Source of the DNA: Alteromonas sp. BL110
GTDB lineage: Bacteria > Pseudomonadota > Gammaproteobacteria > Enterobacterales > Alteromonadaceae
NCBI RefSeq assembly: GCF_003443615.1
Contig: NZ_CP031967.1
Coordinates: 1,302,001 to 1,366,000 of the forward strand
Direction of reading: 5' to 3'
DNA length: 64,000 nt
Shown here: in pieces, positions 27,950 through 37,425 of the stretch
How the letters are laid out: every line of letters begins with the position of its first letter
Position numbering within the stretch: position 1 is the stretch's first letter
Notes under the pieces: model-generated
Seen by the model: the letters and a program-made list of their open reading frames with translations, nothing else
Database searches by the model: none
Told to the model about the DNA's origin: nothing
Translations under genes and position numbers: made by a program

Positions 27950-28762
27950 TTACTGCAGGTATTCAAACGTTAGGCTTGAAAAATAGGTCTCGAAATCTGC
28001 TGCAGTACTATTTGTAAGGGGTACGCCCCAAACCGTATTTAGCATAACAGGCCCTTCCACATTAACTTTAAACGTCGCCTTTCCTTCACTGTCAGTTTTA
28101 ACCGCTTGCTCTTCGGCCTGGTGATCAACTAAGGATACTGCACTGATAAGTGCATTGCTTAAGGGCTTTCCTTTGAATAACACCTGAACAGGTAGGGTGT
28201 TATCTGAAAGTTTATATGGGTGTTCAAGGGGCACTATTTCTAACGTATGGCCAATGGGTTTTAGGGCATTGCCCGTTATTGCCTCACCCACTTGTACTAT
28301 GGTTTTCGCTTTCCTTGAGTACAGCTCTTTTCCGGCGATATCGTTTTGCCCTCTCGCCTCGCGATGGGCTAGTATTTCGGTTAAACCTTCATCTTTCGCA
28401 TACTGATTAAACTTCTTCGCTTTTAGAACACTAGTAGCATGATAGCTTTCAAACCCTATAACGTGGGTGCCAGGTGAAAGCTTGGCCGTTTTAGCCATGC
28501 CGGGCAGCATTGACGTTTTAGGTACTACGCTGGCGGCCATATCACTCACGCCGTTAGAAGAATAAGTGCGCAACGCGACTATCCTATCCCATGACAGGTT
28601 CCAGTGAGAGGTATCTTCTTTATGGCCTACTTTAAACTGCAAGGCAACAGCACTTGGCTCTTGTGAGCGGTAGCTTGCTGGCTCTAACCAAAAGTCATGA
28701 GCCTGAGCGCTTAAAGATGTAGCAAACAGAAAGCCCGCGGTGGCTAAACTGGATAATTTCAT
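27950..28762 (-). CDS. DUF4198 family periplasmic protein
   Basis: A 270-residue exported protein. The signal peptide ends at SAQA-HDF (about residue 22), immediately followed by HDFWLEPASYRS, the N-terminal hallmark of the DUF4198 family in which the mature N-terminal His is conserved. The C-terminal part has a beta-sandwich pattern (LPVQVLFKGKPLSNALISAV, then DSEGKATFKVNVEGPVML). Members often sit near metal uptake systems, but no such genes are adjacent here, so a metal role would be guesswork. The start ATG is at 28760-28762. Confidence 0.85.
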   Translation of the reverse strand: MKLSSLATAGFLFATSLSAQAHDFWLEPASYRSQEPSAVALQFKVGHKEDTSHWNLSWDRIVALRTYSSNGVSDMAASVVPKTSMLPGMAKTAKLSPGTHVIGFESYHATSVLKAKKFNQYAKDEGLTEILAHREARGQNDIAGKELYSRKAKTIVQVGEAITGNALKPIGHTLEIVPLEHPYKLSDNTLPVQVLFKGKPLSNALISAVSLVDHQAEEQAVKTDSEGKATFKVNVEGPVMLNTVWGVPLTNSTAADFETYFSSLTFEYLQ

Positions 28763-28941
28763 AGCTTAAGGTTACCTAAATGAAAGTTTGTAATTGCTAC
28801 CCTCAACTTAGCTTAGTTTTTATTGTATAACCACTGTCGTTAAAAACAGACTGTGTAAGAAACTGATGTATAAGCAATGACTGGTGTTTGAAATACACAA
28901 CAATCAACTAAAAACAGTAAGAGGTATGGCCGCAGTAGCGG

Positions 28942-31620
28942 CTACATATGTTTTTTTATCTTGCTGGTCGGCAATGCATTGGCAGGATCATCCGGCCAAA
29001 AGTGCTTGGGGTAACGCCCCTTCATCTCTTTTTGTATTTCCTTATAGCTACCTTGCCAAAACGCACCTAAATCACTGGTGGTTTGCAGTGGTCTACCTGC
29101 TGGCGAGAGCAACTCGCAAACAACAGTCACTCGCCCACCCGCTAAGGTTAATGGCGTGTTTTGCGAATACAATTCTGGCATTTTGACCGACAGCACCACA
29201 TCCCCATTGTCGCGATAATCTAGGCTAGCCTCTCTGCCCGTGGGTATAGTCATGTGAGTGGGCAAAAGCGTGGCCAATGCATCTTGCTGAGGCCAAGATA
29301 ACCCATTATTCAAGGCTGTTTTCCACGGTAACTGCTTAAGGTTTTTAATACTTTTACAGTTTTTTAAAACAGGCGCTAGGCTGTCTTTTGCCTTATGCAC
29401 CAGGTCGCTTAATGACAATGGCCAGGGTTCCGGTTCGTCAAAAGCTTTATCTTGCGGTAGATTGAGCTTTGCGGCCATCAGAACTCTTCGCCACCATTGC
29501 CAATCGGCATCCGACAGCGGCCAATTGGATAACGGCAAGGTATCGAGATAGGCAAACCAGGCATCGCACATTGCGCTATCCCAAAACGCTTTTTCGCGGC
29601 TTTTTTCCTGTCCTGATACTGGCGCACTATTTAGCGTTATGTCATAAAACCCCGTACTTACTCTGGCTTCCATTACGCCAGTGTCGCTGTTAAGAATAAC
29701 GCTACGCTTTTCGCTAAATGCGTCAGGGAAAGCCAAACACAACCAGCGTTCGGGCACATGCTGAGCTAGGCGTATTGCCACTATGCTTTTAATAAGCTGA
29801 CCCTCAAGTACCGCTATCCAAGGTTCATTATCTTTCTCGCTTTCATTGGAAAATGTATTACCGGCTGTAGCGGTTAGCTCAGCCCCCTTCCCATTCGCCA
29901 ACTTGTACTCAATAATATGAGATTGAGAAGCACCGCTCCGTGTAGCCCCCTTCGTCGTAACTTTCGAATTACCAGAGTTACCGCCATAACTGCTTGGCGC
30001 ATTTCGCCGGTAGCCCACTTGCAAAGGAAATGCGATGGCGATACAGAGGCCAAGGGCGCTTTCGTCTAATGCATTAATGTCAGGCTTAAAAGTCTGCGCT
30101 TTCCCCTTCTCGCTTTGCACATAGCGCGCATAACGGGAAGCTTGTTGTATTAGCTGATTGCGAGTGCTGCTATTGGCAAGAAGCAGCGCATCCATTACGT
30201 TTGTCGCACCATTCACATTAATATTGCTTTCGCTTATTGCCACAACAAACGGTGCAGCAAAACGAAGCGCGCTATTTTCATCAGCACTTAGCCCCTCTAT
30301 ACCTGTTTTTGCCGTTAGCAATAAGTGGGCTAAATGCGGCTGACATGGCAACTTGGCTAACGCTCTTCCATAAGGGGTAATGTTTGCCTTTGAAACAGCA
30401 TTAACTCGGCAAAGCTTTTGCTGTGCGACCTGCAGTTGTGCTTGTGTAGGTTTAGTCAACAATGCCAACGTATCTGGGTTGCTACCCCACGCTAGAGTAT
30501 CAAGCAAGAAGCTGCTTAAGTCCTCTTTCTCAATTTGCGCTGCATTATGTTTGGCCAAGCGCTCGAAGCTGCTTTTACTGCATAACCTATAGCAGGTACC
30601 GGCCATTACCCGTCCTGCTCGCCCTGCTCTTTGAATGGCAGATGCTTGTGAAATACGTTGCTGGGTAAGCGCGGTAATATCGCTTAAAGGATGATACTGA
30701 GCACTGTTCTCCCACAGAGTATCAATAACTACTGTCACGCCTTCAATGGTTAAACTTGTCTCTGCAATATTGGTAGATAATATGATTTTTCGCTTGCCCT
30801 GTGGGTCTGGCGCTATGGCTGCGTGTTGCGCTGATTTTTCTAAAGCACCGTAGAGCATGTGTACGGCTATGTCCGCACTCTCAGCTAACCCTTTTATCTC
30901 TCTGGCAACAGCATTTATGCTACCTCGGCCGGGGAGGAACACTAAGATATAACCATCGTGCTCGCTTACTGCCTGTTTTATAAGATTACTGGTTTTCGAT
31001 ACCAACTCGTAAGCCTGCACGTCCTGGGTGTAGCGGACATCAACAGGAAACATACGACCTTGAGTTTCCAAGTTCACTACTGGCAGTGCGCTAAACGCAT
31101 TAAACAGTGTTTGAAGTGGCGCAATATCTAAGGTGGCCGACATCACCACTAGGCGTAAGTCATCGCGAAGCCCAGACTGGACTTCAAGTGCCAGCGCCAA
31201 ACCAAAGTCACTATGAATACTGCGCTCATGAAACTCATCGAACACAATAGCATCTACACCAGTAAGCTCTGGATCTTGCTGAATCATGCGCGTTAACACG
31301 CCCTCGGTTATTATCTCAAGCCGAGTAGCTGACGAGGTTTTCGACTCGCCCTTTATACGATAACCAACGGTTTCCCCAACCTCTTCGTCTAATTGCTTTG
31401 CTAAGTAGTCAGCAAGATTTCTCACCACCACGCGACGTGGCTGCATTAGCAATATTTTTCCTTTTAGCGAAGATTGCAGCAGCGACAAAGGCAGCACAGT
31501 AGATTTCCCCGCCCCCGGAGGCGCCCCTATGATGATGTTGTTAGTCGCTACGGCTTCTAGTAGCGGCGTAACAAGTTCATAAGCGGGTAGGTGAGAAAAC
31601 GGCTGTAACATAAAGGGCAT
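28942..31620 (-). CDS. hrpB: ATP-dependent RNA helicase HrpB
   Basis: A DEAH-box helicase of about 892 residues. Seen: Walker A GAPPGAGKSTVLPLSLL, MQPRRVVVRNLA, the DEFHERS box, SATL, STNIAETSLTIEGV and QRAGRAGR. A helicase-associated HA2 region and a C-terminal HrpB-type domain ending near PKHFWPDDPANALPT follow. HrpB is nonessential in E. coli and its RNA target is unknown. The frame extends to a TTG at 31665, but family sequence begins around residue 4 of the ATG at 31620 (or the ATG at 31611); no strong ribosome-binding site distinguishes them. Confidence 0.94.
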   Translation of the reverse strand: MPFMLQPFSHLPAYELVTPLLEAVATNNIIIGAPPGAGKSTVLPLSLLQSSLKGKILLMQPRRVVVRNLADYLAKQLDEEVGETVGYRIKGESKTSSATRLEIITEGVLTRMIQQDPELTGVDAIVFDEFHERSIHSDFGLALALEVQSGLRDDLRLVVMSATLDIAPLQTLFNAFSALPVVNLETQGRMFPVDVRYTQDVQAYELVSKTSNLIKQAVSEHDGYILVFLPGRGSINAVAREIKGLAESADIAVHMLYGALEKSAQHAAIAPDPQGKRKIILSTNIAETSLTIEGVTVVIDTLWENSAQYHPLSDITALTQQRISQASAIQRAGRAGRVMAGTCYRLCSKSSFERLAKHNAAQIEKEDLSSFLLDTLAWGSNPDTLALLTKPTQAQLQVAQQKLCRVNAVSKANITPYGRALAKLPCQPHLAHLLLTAKTGIEGLSADENSALRFAAPFVVAISESNINVNGATNVMDALLLANSSTRNQLIQQASRYARYVQSEKGKAQTFKPDINALDESALGLCIAIAFPLQVGYRRNAPSSYGGNSGNSKVTTKGATRSGASQSHIIEYKLANGKGAELTATAGNTFSNESEKDNEPWIAVLEGQLIKSIVAIRLAQHVPERWLCLAFPDAFSEKRSVILNSDTGVMEARVSTGFYDITLNSAPVSGQEKSREKAFWDSAMCDAWFAYLDTLPLSNWPLSDADWQWWRRVLMAAKLNLPQDKAFDEPEPWPLSLSDLVHKAKDSLAPVLKNCKSIKNLKQLPWKTALNNGLSWPQQDALATLLPTHMTIPTGREASLDYRDNGDVVLSVKMPELYSQNTPLTLAGGRVTVVCELLSPAGRPLQTTSDLGAFWQGSYKEIQKEMKGRYPKHFWPDDPANALPTSKIKKHM

Positions 31621-31851
31621 ATAGGTGTTATAAGTTGGTGGGTATAGTGTACCTGATGTAAACAATGCACTCGAACATCACAGCTATTTTTTTAAATTTG
31701 GTAAATACTCAATACGCGCGACTTGTTTTGGAACTCGTCCACAGCGCCATGATAAACTTATTATCGTACGGACGTCCGCTGCCGTCTTAAGCTTGTGGGC
31801 AGTACTACTGTTTAATGTACATAGATAGGGCAAATTTAAAGGAGGAAAGCT

Positions 31852-32505
31852 ATGCGAAGCTTTATAGGTTTAGATCTTAGCGCCACAGAAAAACTTGCTC
31901 TAGATAGCTGGCGTCAACAGGCATTGCCTGAAGTAATGCCACGTCAATGGGTGAAAAGTGAGGTAACTCGTACTCGTAAGTCTGGCAACCAGCGTAACGA
32001 GCACATCAACAGCCAAGGCCCCGCAATACCTTATGCTGTGCCAGCAGCAAACTTTCATATCACGCTTTGCTTTTTAGGCGAGATAAACCACCGCCAGCAC
32101 GAAGCGCTTGTGTATGAACTCGATCAGCTCGTCAGTGAACCATTCTCTCTAACTCTCAATGCCACAGGGTTGTGGAATGGGCCTAAAATACTCTTTGCTG
32201 CGCCTACAGATACACCAAAAGCCCTTAATGAGCTCGCTAAATTGTCGCGAAAAGCGGCCCGTAAAGCGGCAATCGAAGTAGAAAACAGAGAGTATAAGCC
32301 TCACGTCACTCTTGTAAGAAAGGCTACGTCGACATTGCCGCTACCGCTTTACAGCCCGAGCGTAGACGTTCACATCTCAGCATTTCACCTATTTGAATCT
32401 GTAACTACGCCGCAGGGGGTAACCTACCCTATTCGCCAATCTTGGCCGTTGAAACACAATATGTCGGTAAGAGAGAAACTTCGCCGAGGAATTACGGACG
32501 AGTAA
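31852..32505 (+). CDS. thpR: RNA 2',3'-cyclic phosphodiesterase (2H family)
   Basis: A 217-residue LigT/ThpR-type enzyme that opens 2',3'-cyclic phosphate ends of RNA. The two HxTx catalytic motifs are seen: HITL in ANFHITLCFLGE and HVTL in YKPHVTLVRK. An insert of about 25 residues (RTRKSGNQRNEHINSQGPA) between the N-terminal strand and the first motif is longer than in E. coli ThpR. AAAGGAGG ahead of the ATG is a strong ribosome-binding site. It is transcribed alone, divergent from hrpB. Confidence 0.92.
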   Translation: MRSFIGLDLSATEKLALDSWRQQALPEVMPRQWVKSEVTRTRKSGNQRNEHINSQGPAIPYAVPAANFHITLCFLGEINHRQHEALVYELDQLVSEPFSLTLNATGLWNGPKILFAAPTDTPKALNELAKLSRKAARKAAIEVENREYKPHVTLVRKATSTLPLPLYSPSVDVHISAFHLFESVTTPQGVTYPIRQSWPLKHNMSVREKLRRGITDE

Positions 32506-32642
32506 AAGAGCTAAGTAGCTCTGAACGATGAGTATAATTATGAGTTATAGCAATTTAAGCTGGTTTTAAATTGCCTATAGCCTTTACAACGCCTAGCGTC
32601 ACGGGTAAAAAGATAGCCTGTTTTTTTATTCAAACTGCCCAC

Positions 32643-33497
32643 ATGCAACAAACATTTAGATTAGTTATAGACTGTCCTGACCAAATCGGGCTAGTTGCCA
32701 GCGTGTCGCAATTTTTAGCCGACCATAACGCTACCATCGTTGAAGCCAGCCATCATACCGATTTACAGACCGGCCGCTTTTTCATGCGCCATGAAATTAG
32801 TACCGATTCGCTAAAACTAGACCACCAAAGCTTTGTTAAAGAGTTCACCCCACTTGCTAACGAGTACCAGATGAACTGGAAACTCAGTGACTCAGACAAA
32901 AAACAGCGCGTTGCTTTGTTAGCGAGCCTTGAATCTCACTGTTTAGTTGACCTGCTTCACCGCTGGCATACTGGCGAGCTGCACTGTGATATCCCAGTGA
33001 TTATTGGCAACCACCCGCAAATGAAACAGTTTGCTGACTGGTACAAAGTCCCTTTTCATTGGGTAGACTTTAAAGCGTTAGGCAAAAACGCGGCATTCGC
33101 GCAAATCACCACCTTACTACAAGAGTACAAGATTGATTTGACCGTACTTGCCCGTTTCATGCAGATTTTACCTGATACGCTATGCCAGGAGCTGGAAGGC
33201 AAAGCCATTAACATTCACCACAGCTTCCTACCTAGCTTTGCCGGCGCTAAGCCATACCAGCAAGCGTATGATCGCGGCGTAAAATTAATTGGCGCAACCT
33301 GTCATTATGTCACCAAAGACTTGGATGAAGGGCCCATCATTGAGCAAAGTGTGAAGCGTATTAGTCATAGTGACAGTGCTACAGACATGGTACGCAAAGG
33401 TAAAGATTGTGAAGTAACCGCGCTAGCTCACGGCGTGCGCTACCATTTAGAAGACCGCGTAATTATTCACAGAAACAAAACCGTGGTGTTTGCGTAA
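32643..33497 (+). CDS. purU: Formyltetrahydrofolate deformylase
   Basis: Hydrolyses 10-formyl-THF to formate and THF, balancing one-carbon pools and feeding formate to PurT. 284 residues: an N-terminal ACT domain (FRLVIDCPDQIGLVASVSQF, about 1-85) and a formyltransferase-type domain with LARFMQILP and NIHHSFLPSFAGAKPYQQAY, then GATCHYVTKDLDEGPIIEQ containing the catalytic His and Asp. The start at 32643 (MQQTFRLVIDCPDQ) fits the family; the longer frame from 32571 begins with unrelated residues. A terminator follows directly. Confidence 0.95.
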   Translation: MQQTFRLVIDCPDQIGLVASVSQFLADHNATIVEASHHTDLQTGRFFMRHEISTDSLKLDHQSFVKEFTPLANEYQMNWKLSDSDKKQRVALLASLESHCLVDLLHRWHTGELHCDIPVIIGNHPQMKQFADWYKVPFHWVDFKALGKNAAFAQITTLLQEYKIDLTVLARFMQILPDTLCQELEGKAINIHHSFLPSFAGAKPYQQAYDRGVKLIGATCHYVTKDLDEGPIIEQSVKRISHSDSATDMVRKGKDCEVTALAHGVRYHLEDRVIIHRNKTVVFA

Positions 33498-33519
33498 GCT
33501 TTTACGATTACCTAATGAA

Positions 33520-33551
33520 AAAGCCCGACAGTAAAATTACTCTCGGGCTTT
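33520..33551 (+). terminator. Rho-independent terminator after purU
   Basis: AAAGCCCGA pairs with TCGGGCTTT and the inner AGTAA pairs with TTACT, giving a nearly continuous long stem around an AA loop, followed by TGATTT. It may also serve the convergent gene at 33575. Confidence 0.85.
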
Positions 33552-33574
33552 GATTTGGTCTATTTTCGCTTTAT

Positions 33575-34012
33575 CTAGACGTTTTTTTTCACGTTATTGA
33601 ACTTATATTCACCAAGTACCTCTTGAAGCCTAGCTTTTATCACGGCTTCTTTGTGTGGATAGTGAAAATCAAATCCTCTGCCATTCCTATCTAAAATTAC
33701 CCCTAGATATCGGTGAGAAAAATTAAGCGCATAAATTGTGTCAGCGTTCACTTTTAGTGGCTGGCGCTCGTGACGGTGAAAATAATGAAAGATCAAGGAC
33801 TCGCCATCTCTCTCTATCAAATCCTCGATAGGGTACCTTCTGCTGACACAGCCGCTTCTTAAGAAAGAGTAATAACTAACACATAACCCTACGCTACCAA
33901 GGATAGCCGCTAGTTTCACTTCACCGTCTGCATTTATATTTAAAATAAAAAGTGCCAATAGAAAAGCCGGAACACAAAAAAATATTACTCTGTCGATGGG
34001 TTTGCGTTGCAT
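33575..34012 (-). CDS. Small two-helix membrane protein, unknown function
   Basis: A 145-residue protein from the ATG at 34012 (MQRKPIDRVIFFCVPAFLLA); the frame extends 15 codons further up without a ribosome-binding site. Two hydrophobic helices (about 8-25 and 33-50) precede a soluble domain of about 90 residues that has a pleckstrin-like alternation of strands and a final helix (YPHKEAVIKARLQEVLGEY). I do not recognise a named family. It lies 64 bases downstream of the YgjV-like gene in the same orientation, so the two may share a transcript. Confidence 0.65.
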   Translation of the reverse strand: MQRKPIDRVIFFCVPAFLLALFILNINADGEVKLAAILGSVGLCVSYYSFLRSGCVSRRYPIEDLIERDGESLIFHYFHRHERQPLKVNADTIYALNFSHRYLGVILDRNGRGFDFHYPHKEAVIKARLQEVLGEYKFNNVKKNV

Positions 34013-34076
34013 TACCTTGCCTGTGGATTCAATTCCGTTTGACAATAAATACATCACAAAACGGCTATATATTCAA

Positions 34077-34604
34077 CTAAATTGGGCTAGTGCGCATGGC
34101 ACGTCTAAGCTTCATGTAGTACCACAGGTTTGATACTGCAAATAGCGCTTCAGTAATAGCTAACCCCCATGTTTGAGTAATAACACCGTATGCTGTGAAG
34201 TTGATTGAACCAATAATCATACACACGCGAAGGCCTGCTTCTTTACAGTGCAGTTCACCAAAGCGATAAGCCATGAAAGTTAACACAGGCATAGCCTCAA
34301 TCAGCGAGGTTTTGCCGGTTAAATTATTTACTGTCAGTACAATCACCATCATAGTGATTAAAGTAATGTAAGTTGCAATAGGCGACAGTAGCTTATTTTT
34401 TACTATGCGATAGCTGGTACTCATTCCTGCTACCGTGATAACTACAACTCCTCCCCATGCTTGCTCAAAAGCCAAAAGAGAACCAATAGCAATACATAAC
34501 CCTAAATTTAGCAGCAGTAATTTGCGCTCAGTATTCGACCAAAAAGAGGCCAAAGCGAATGCTACGGGAAACCCGTGAAGAAGTAATTCAAACATGGTGA
34601 TCAC
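34077..34604 (-). CDS. YgjV-family inner-membrane protein
   Basis: A 175-residue protein with five or six membrane helices. The pattern MFELLLHGFPVAFALASFWS, a Gly/Trp-rich middle, MAYRFGELHCKEAGLRVCMI and GLAITEALFAVSNLWYY fits the YgjV (Imp-YgjV) family, whose function is unknown. The ATG at 34604 (MITMFELL) or the one nine bases later are both possible starts. A small membrane protein gene follows 64 bases downstream. Confidence 0.75.
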   Translation of the reverse strand: MITMFELLLHGFPVAFALASFWSNTERKLLLLNLGLCIAIGSLLAFEQAWGGVVVITVAGMSTSYRIVKNKLLSPIATYITLITMMVIVLTVNNLTGKTSLIEAMPVLTFMAYRFGELHCKEAGLRVCMIIGSINFTAYGVITQTWGLAITEALFAVSNLWYYMKLRRAMRTSPI

Positions 34605-34850
34605 AGTAAATAAGTCAGTGGTTTACACGCTGTGGAATACAGCTAATTCAGAACGCGCGCAGTGTAATTTCCAACCAGCGCAAAGCCAATCAAAATTTGT
34701 GCAATTTCGACGAATTGCATACCAGTACGATTTCCCCTCCAAACCGTTGTACTGCAAGGAATTACGTTAAAGAGCATTTAACTTATTTTTACATTATCTT
34801 AAGATGGTTTTTGTCAAAAAACCTATAGATAAAAACAGACAGGAAAACTC

Positions 34851-37040
34851 ATGGGTAAATTTAAAACATCACTTACCGCTATGGCGGTTGTGGTCGCACT
34901 GGGTGCATGTTCAGAACAAAAGGCGCCAGAAACGTCTAGCACAGATGTGCAAAATACTACGGCATCTCAACAAGCACAGTTTGATAACGTGCTGCTTCAA
35001 GAATTTAAAGGCCCCTATGGCGGAGTGCCTGCTTTCGATAAGATGAACCTTGAAGATTTAAAGCCAGCGCTAGAGAAAGCCATGGAGCTGAATCTTAAAG
35101 AAATTGAAGCTATCGCGAACAATGAAGCTCCGCCAACTTTTGAAAACGTTATTGTAGAAATGGAGCGGGCTGGTGCAGAACTTAGCCGCGTATTCACTTA
35201 CTACGGTATTTGGAGCTCAAACAAGTCGAGCCCTGAATTCCGCGAAATTCAGGCAGAAATGTCGCCAAAGCTATCAGCTTTCTTCACGCAAATTACTCAA
35301 AACGAAAAGCTTTTTGAAAGAGTCAAAACGGTATATGAATCTGACGAGTTAGATTCACTTACGCCAGAAGAACAGCGTATAACATGGATGACTTACAATA
35401 GCTTCGCACGCAATGGCGCGACTTTAGATGGCGAAGCGAAAAAACGCTACGCTGAAATTAACCAAGAGCTTGCTACGCTACACACTAAGTTTTCTAACAA
35501 TGTACTAGCAGATGAAGAAAACTACGTTACCTATATTACTGAAGACCAGCTTGACGGTTTGCCTGCCTCATTTGTTAAGGCAGCAAAAGCGGCAGCCGAG
35601 TCTCGCGGCGAAGAAGGTAAATATGCAATTACCAACACGCGTTCATCAATGGATCCGTTCTTAACATACTCCACCAATCGAGAGCTTCGCGAGAAAGTAT
35701 GGCGTACTTACTACAACCGAGGTGACAATGCTGACGAGTTTGATAACAACGACATTATTAAGCGTATCTTAACCCTTCGAGACGAGCGCGTTGAGCTATT
35801 AGGTTACGAAAACTACGCTCAGTGGCGCTTAGAAGATCGCATGGCAAAGAACCCAGAAAACGCCATGGACCTGATGATGAAAGTATGGCCTGCCGCCATT
35901 GCTCGTGTTGAAGAAGAAGTGGCTGACATGCAAGCCATAGCCGATGAGGAAGGTGCAGACATCACTATTGCACCTTGGGATTACCGCTTCTATGCAGAGA
36001 AAGTGCGTCAGGCTAAATACGACCTAGACTCAAACGAAGTAAAGCAGTACTTACAGCTTGATAAGCTTCGCGAAGCGATGTTCTACGTTGCAGGTCGCTT
36101 GTTCAACTTCAACTTTACACCTGTTGAAGAAGGCAAAGTGCCGGTTTTCCACGAAGACGTGAAAGTATGGGAAGTAACAGATAAAGACAGCGGTGAACAC
36201 ATTGGTCTTTGGTATCTTGACCCATTCTCACGTCAAGGTAAGCGCTCTGGCGCTTGGGCAACCACATACCGCTCTTACACAACCTTCGATGGCAAGAAAA
36301 CCGTATTGTCTTCTAACAACTCGAACTTCGTAAAAGGCGCTGATGGTGAAGCCACGCTTATTTCGTGGGACGATGCTGAAACCTACTTCCACGAATTTGG
36401 TCATGCACTTCACTTCTTAGCGTCTGACGTCGAATACCCGTCATCGCATTCTGGCGTACGCGATTACACTGAATTCCAGTCTCAGTTATTAGAGCGTTGG
36501 TTAACTACCGATGAGGTTATCAACAACTACTTGGTTCACCACGAAACAGGTGAGCCTATTCCTGCTGAGTTGGTAGAAAAAATTAAAAAGGCTTCAACCT
36601 TCAACGAAGGCTTTAAAACGACCGAGTACATGGCTTCTGCCATCATGGATCTGAAGTACCACACTACCGATCCTAGCAAGATTGACCCTGACACTTTTGA
36701 GCGTGAAGAACTTAAGAAACTAGACATGCCGGAAGAAATTGTTATGCGTCACCGCTCACCTCATTTCGGCCACGTATTCTCAGGCGAAGGTTATGCAGCG
36801 GCTTATTATGGCTACATGTGGGCAGAGGTATTAACCGCTGACGCAGCAGAAGCCTTTATGGAAGCACCGGGTGGTTTCTACGATAAAGAAGTAGGCGATC
36901 GCTTAGTGAAATATCTATTCGCCGTACGTAACGCAATGGATCCAGCTGAAGCATATCGCAAGTTCCGCGGCCGCGACGCCAAGGTAGACGCACTAATGCG
37001 TGACCGTGGTTTCCCTATTCCTAAGGAAAACAAAGAGTAG
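34851..37040 (+). CDS. M3-family zinc metallopeptidase, lipoprotein (Dcp-like)
   Basis: A 729-residue oligopeptidase of the M3 family, related to dipeptidyl carboxypeptidase Dcp. The signal ends in a lipobox (VALGACSEQ, Cys20), so it is probably membrane-anchored and periplasmic. The zinc motif is His514-Glu515-Phe-Gly-His518 in YFHEFGHALHFL, followed about 27 residues later by the third ligand region (FQSQLLERWL). The C-terminal HFGHVFSGEGYAAAYYGYMW block is the family substrate-binding His/Tyr region. AGGAAAACTC lies before the ATG. A strong hairpin follows. Confidence 0.95.
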   Translation: MGKFKTSLTAMAVVVALGACSEQKAPETSSTDVQNTTASQQAQFDNVLLQEFKGPYGGVPAFDKMNLEDLKPALEKAMELNLKEIEAIANNEAPPTFENVIVEMERAGAELSRVFTYYGIWSSNKSSPEFREIQAEMSPKLSAFFTQITQNEKLFERVKTVYESDELDSLTPEEQRITWMTYNSFARNGATLDGEAKKRYAEINQELATLHTKFSNNVLADEENYVTYITEDQLDGLPASFVKAAKAAAESRGEEGKYAITNTRSSMDPFLTYSTNRELREKVWRTYYNRGDNADEFDNNDIIKRILTLRDERVELLGYENYAQWRLEDRMAKNPENAMDLMMKVWPAAIARVEEEVADMQAIADEEGADITIAPWDYRFYAEKVRQAKYDLDSNEVKQYLQLDKLREAMFYVAGRLFNFNFTPVEEGKVPVFHEDVKVWEVTDKDSGEHIGLWYLDPFSRQGKRSGAWATTYRSYTTFDGKKTVLSSNNSNFVKGADGEATLISWDDAETYFHEFGHALHFLASDVEYPSSHSGVRDYTEFQSQLLERWLTTDEVINNYLVHHETGEPIPAELVEKIKKASTFNEGFKTTEYMASAIMDLKYHTTDPSKIDPDTFEREELKKLDMPEEIVMRHRSPHFGHVFSGEGYAAAYYGYMWAEVLTADAAEAFMEAPGGFYDKEVGDRLVKYLFAVRNAMDPAEAYRKFRGRDAKVDALMRDRGFPIPKENKE

Positions 37041-37107
37041 GAAAAATGGCGATCGCAGCGGGTTAATCTAATGCCTGTAACTACGCAAACCCGCTGCTAA
37101 AATGCTT

Positions 37108-37147
37108 AGGCTCTCGTTTTTGTTTCGACAAATTCGAGAGCCTTTTT
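37108..37147 (+). terminator. Rho-independent terminator after M3 peptidase
   Basis: AGGCTCTCG (37108-37116) pairs with CGAGAGCCT (37135-37143), followed by a T-run. A second inverted repeat, GCAGCGGGTT/AACCCGCTGC, lies just upstream (about 37057-37097). Confidence 0.85.
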
Positions 37148-37181
37148 ATTTATGCAGACTGGTATAAAGCCTAATCTTTTT

Positions 37182-37199
37182 ATTGACCTGTTGGTCAAT
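37182..37199. promoter_or_regulatory. Perfect 7+7 palindrome, operator-like
   Basis: ATTGACC-TGTT-GGTCAAT is an 18-base inverted repeat of the size and style bound by TetR-family repressors. It sits upstream of the chemoreceptor gene; no regulator gene is adjacent. Confidence 0.4.
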
Positions 37200-37425
37200 T
37201 ATGCCTCACAATCGATTTATCCTATTTATTAGTAAAAAGTATAAACTTTGCAAGGAATAGGTCGATAATTTATCTGCGCTTTCAAAAAATAATAAAAGCA
37301 TGGGCGTAAGAATCATCAAGTAGTACTGATCCGCCTAGGATTCAGTATCAGACGTTGCTGTGCCTGCAATGCCACGTCACCTTTGATCTATTAATTTTCA
37401 GCATTAACTTACGTGGTCGAAAGTC

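Noticed and set aside
28884..29186. 100-codon plus-strand frame near the end of hrpB
   Set aside because: Mostly antisense to hrpB; no ribosome-binding site.
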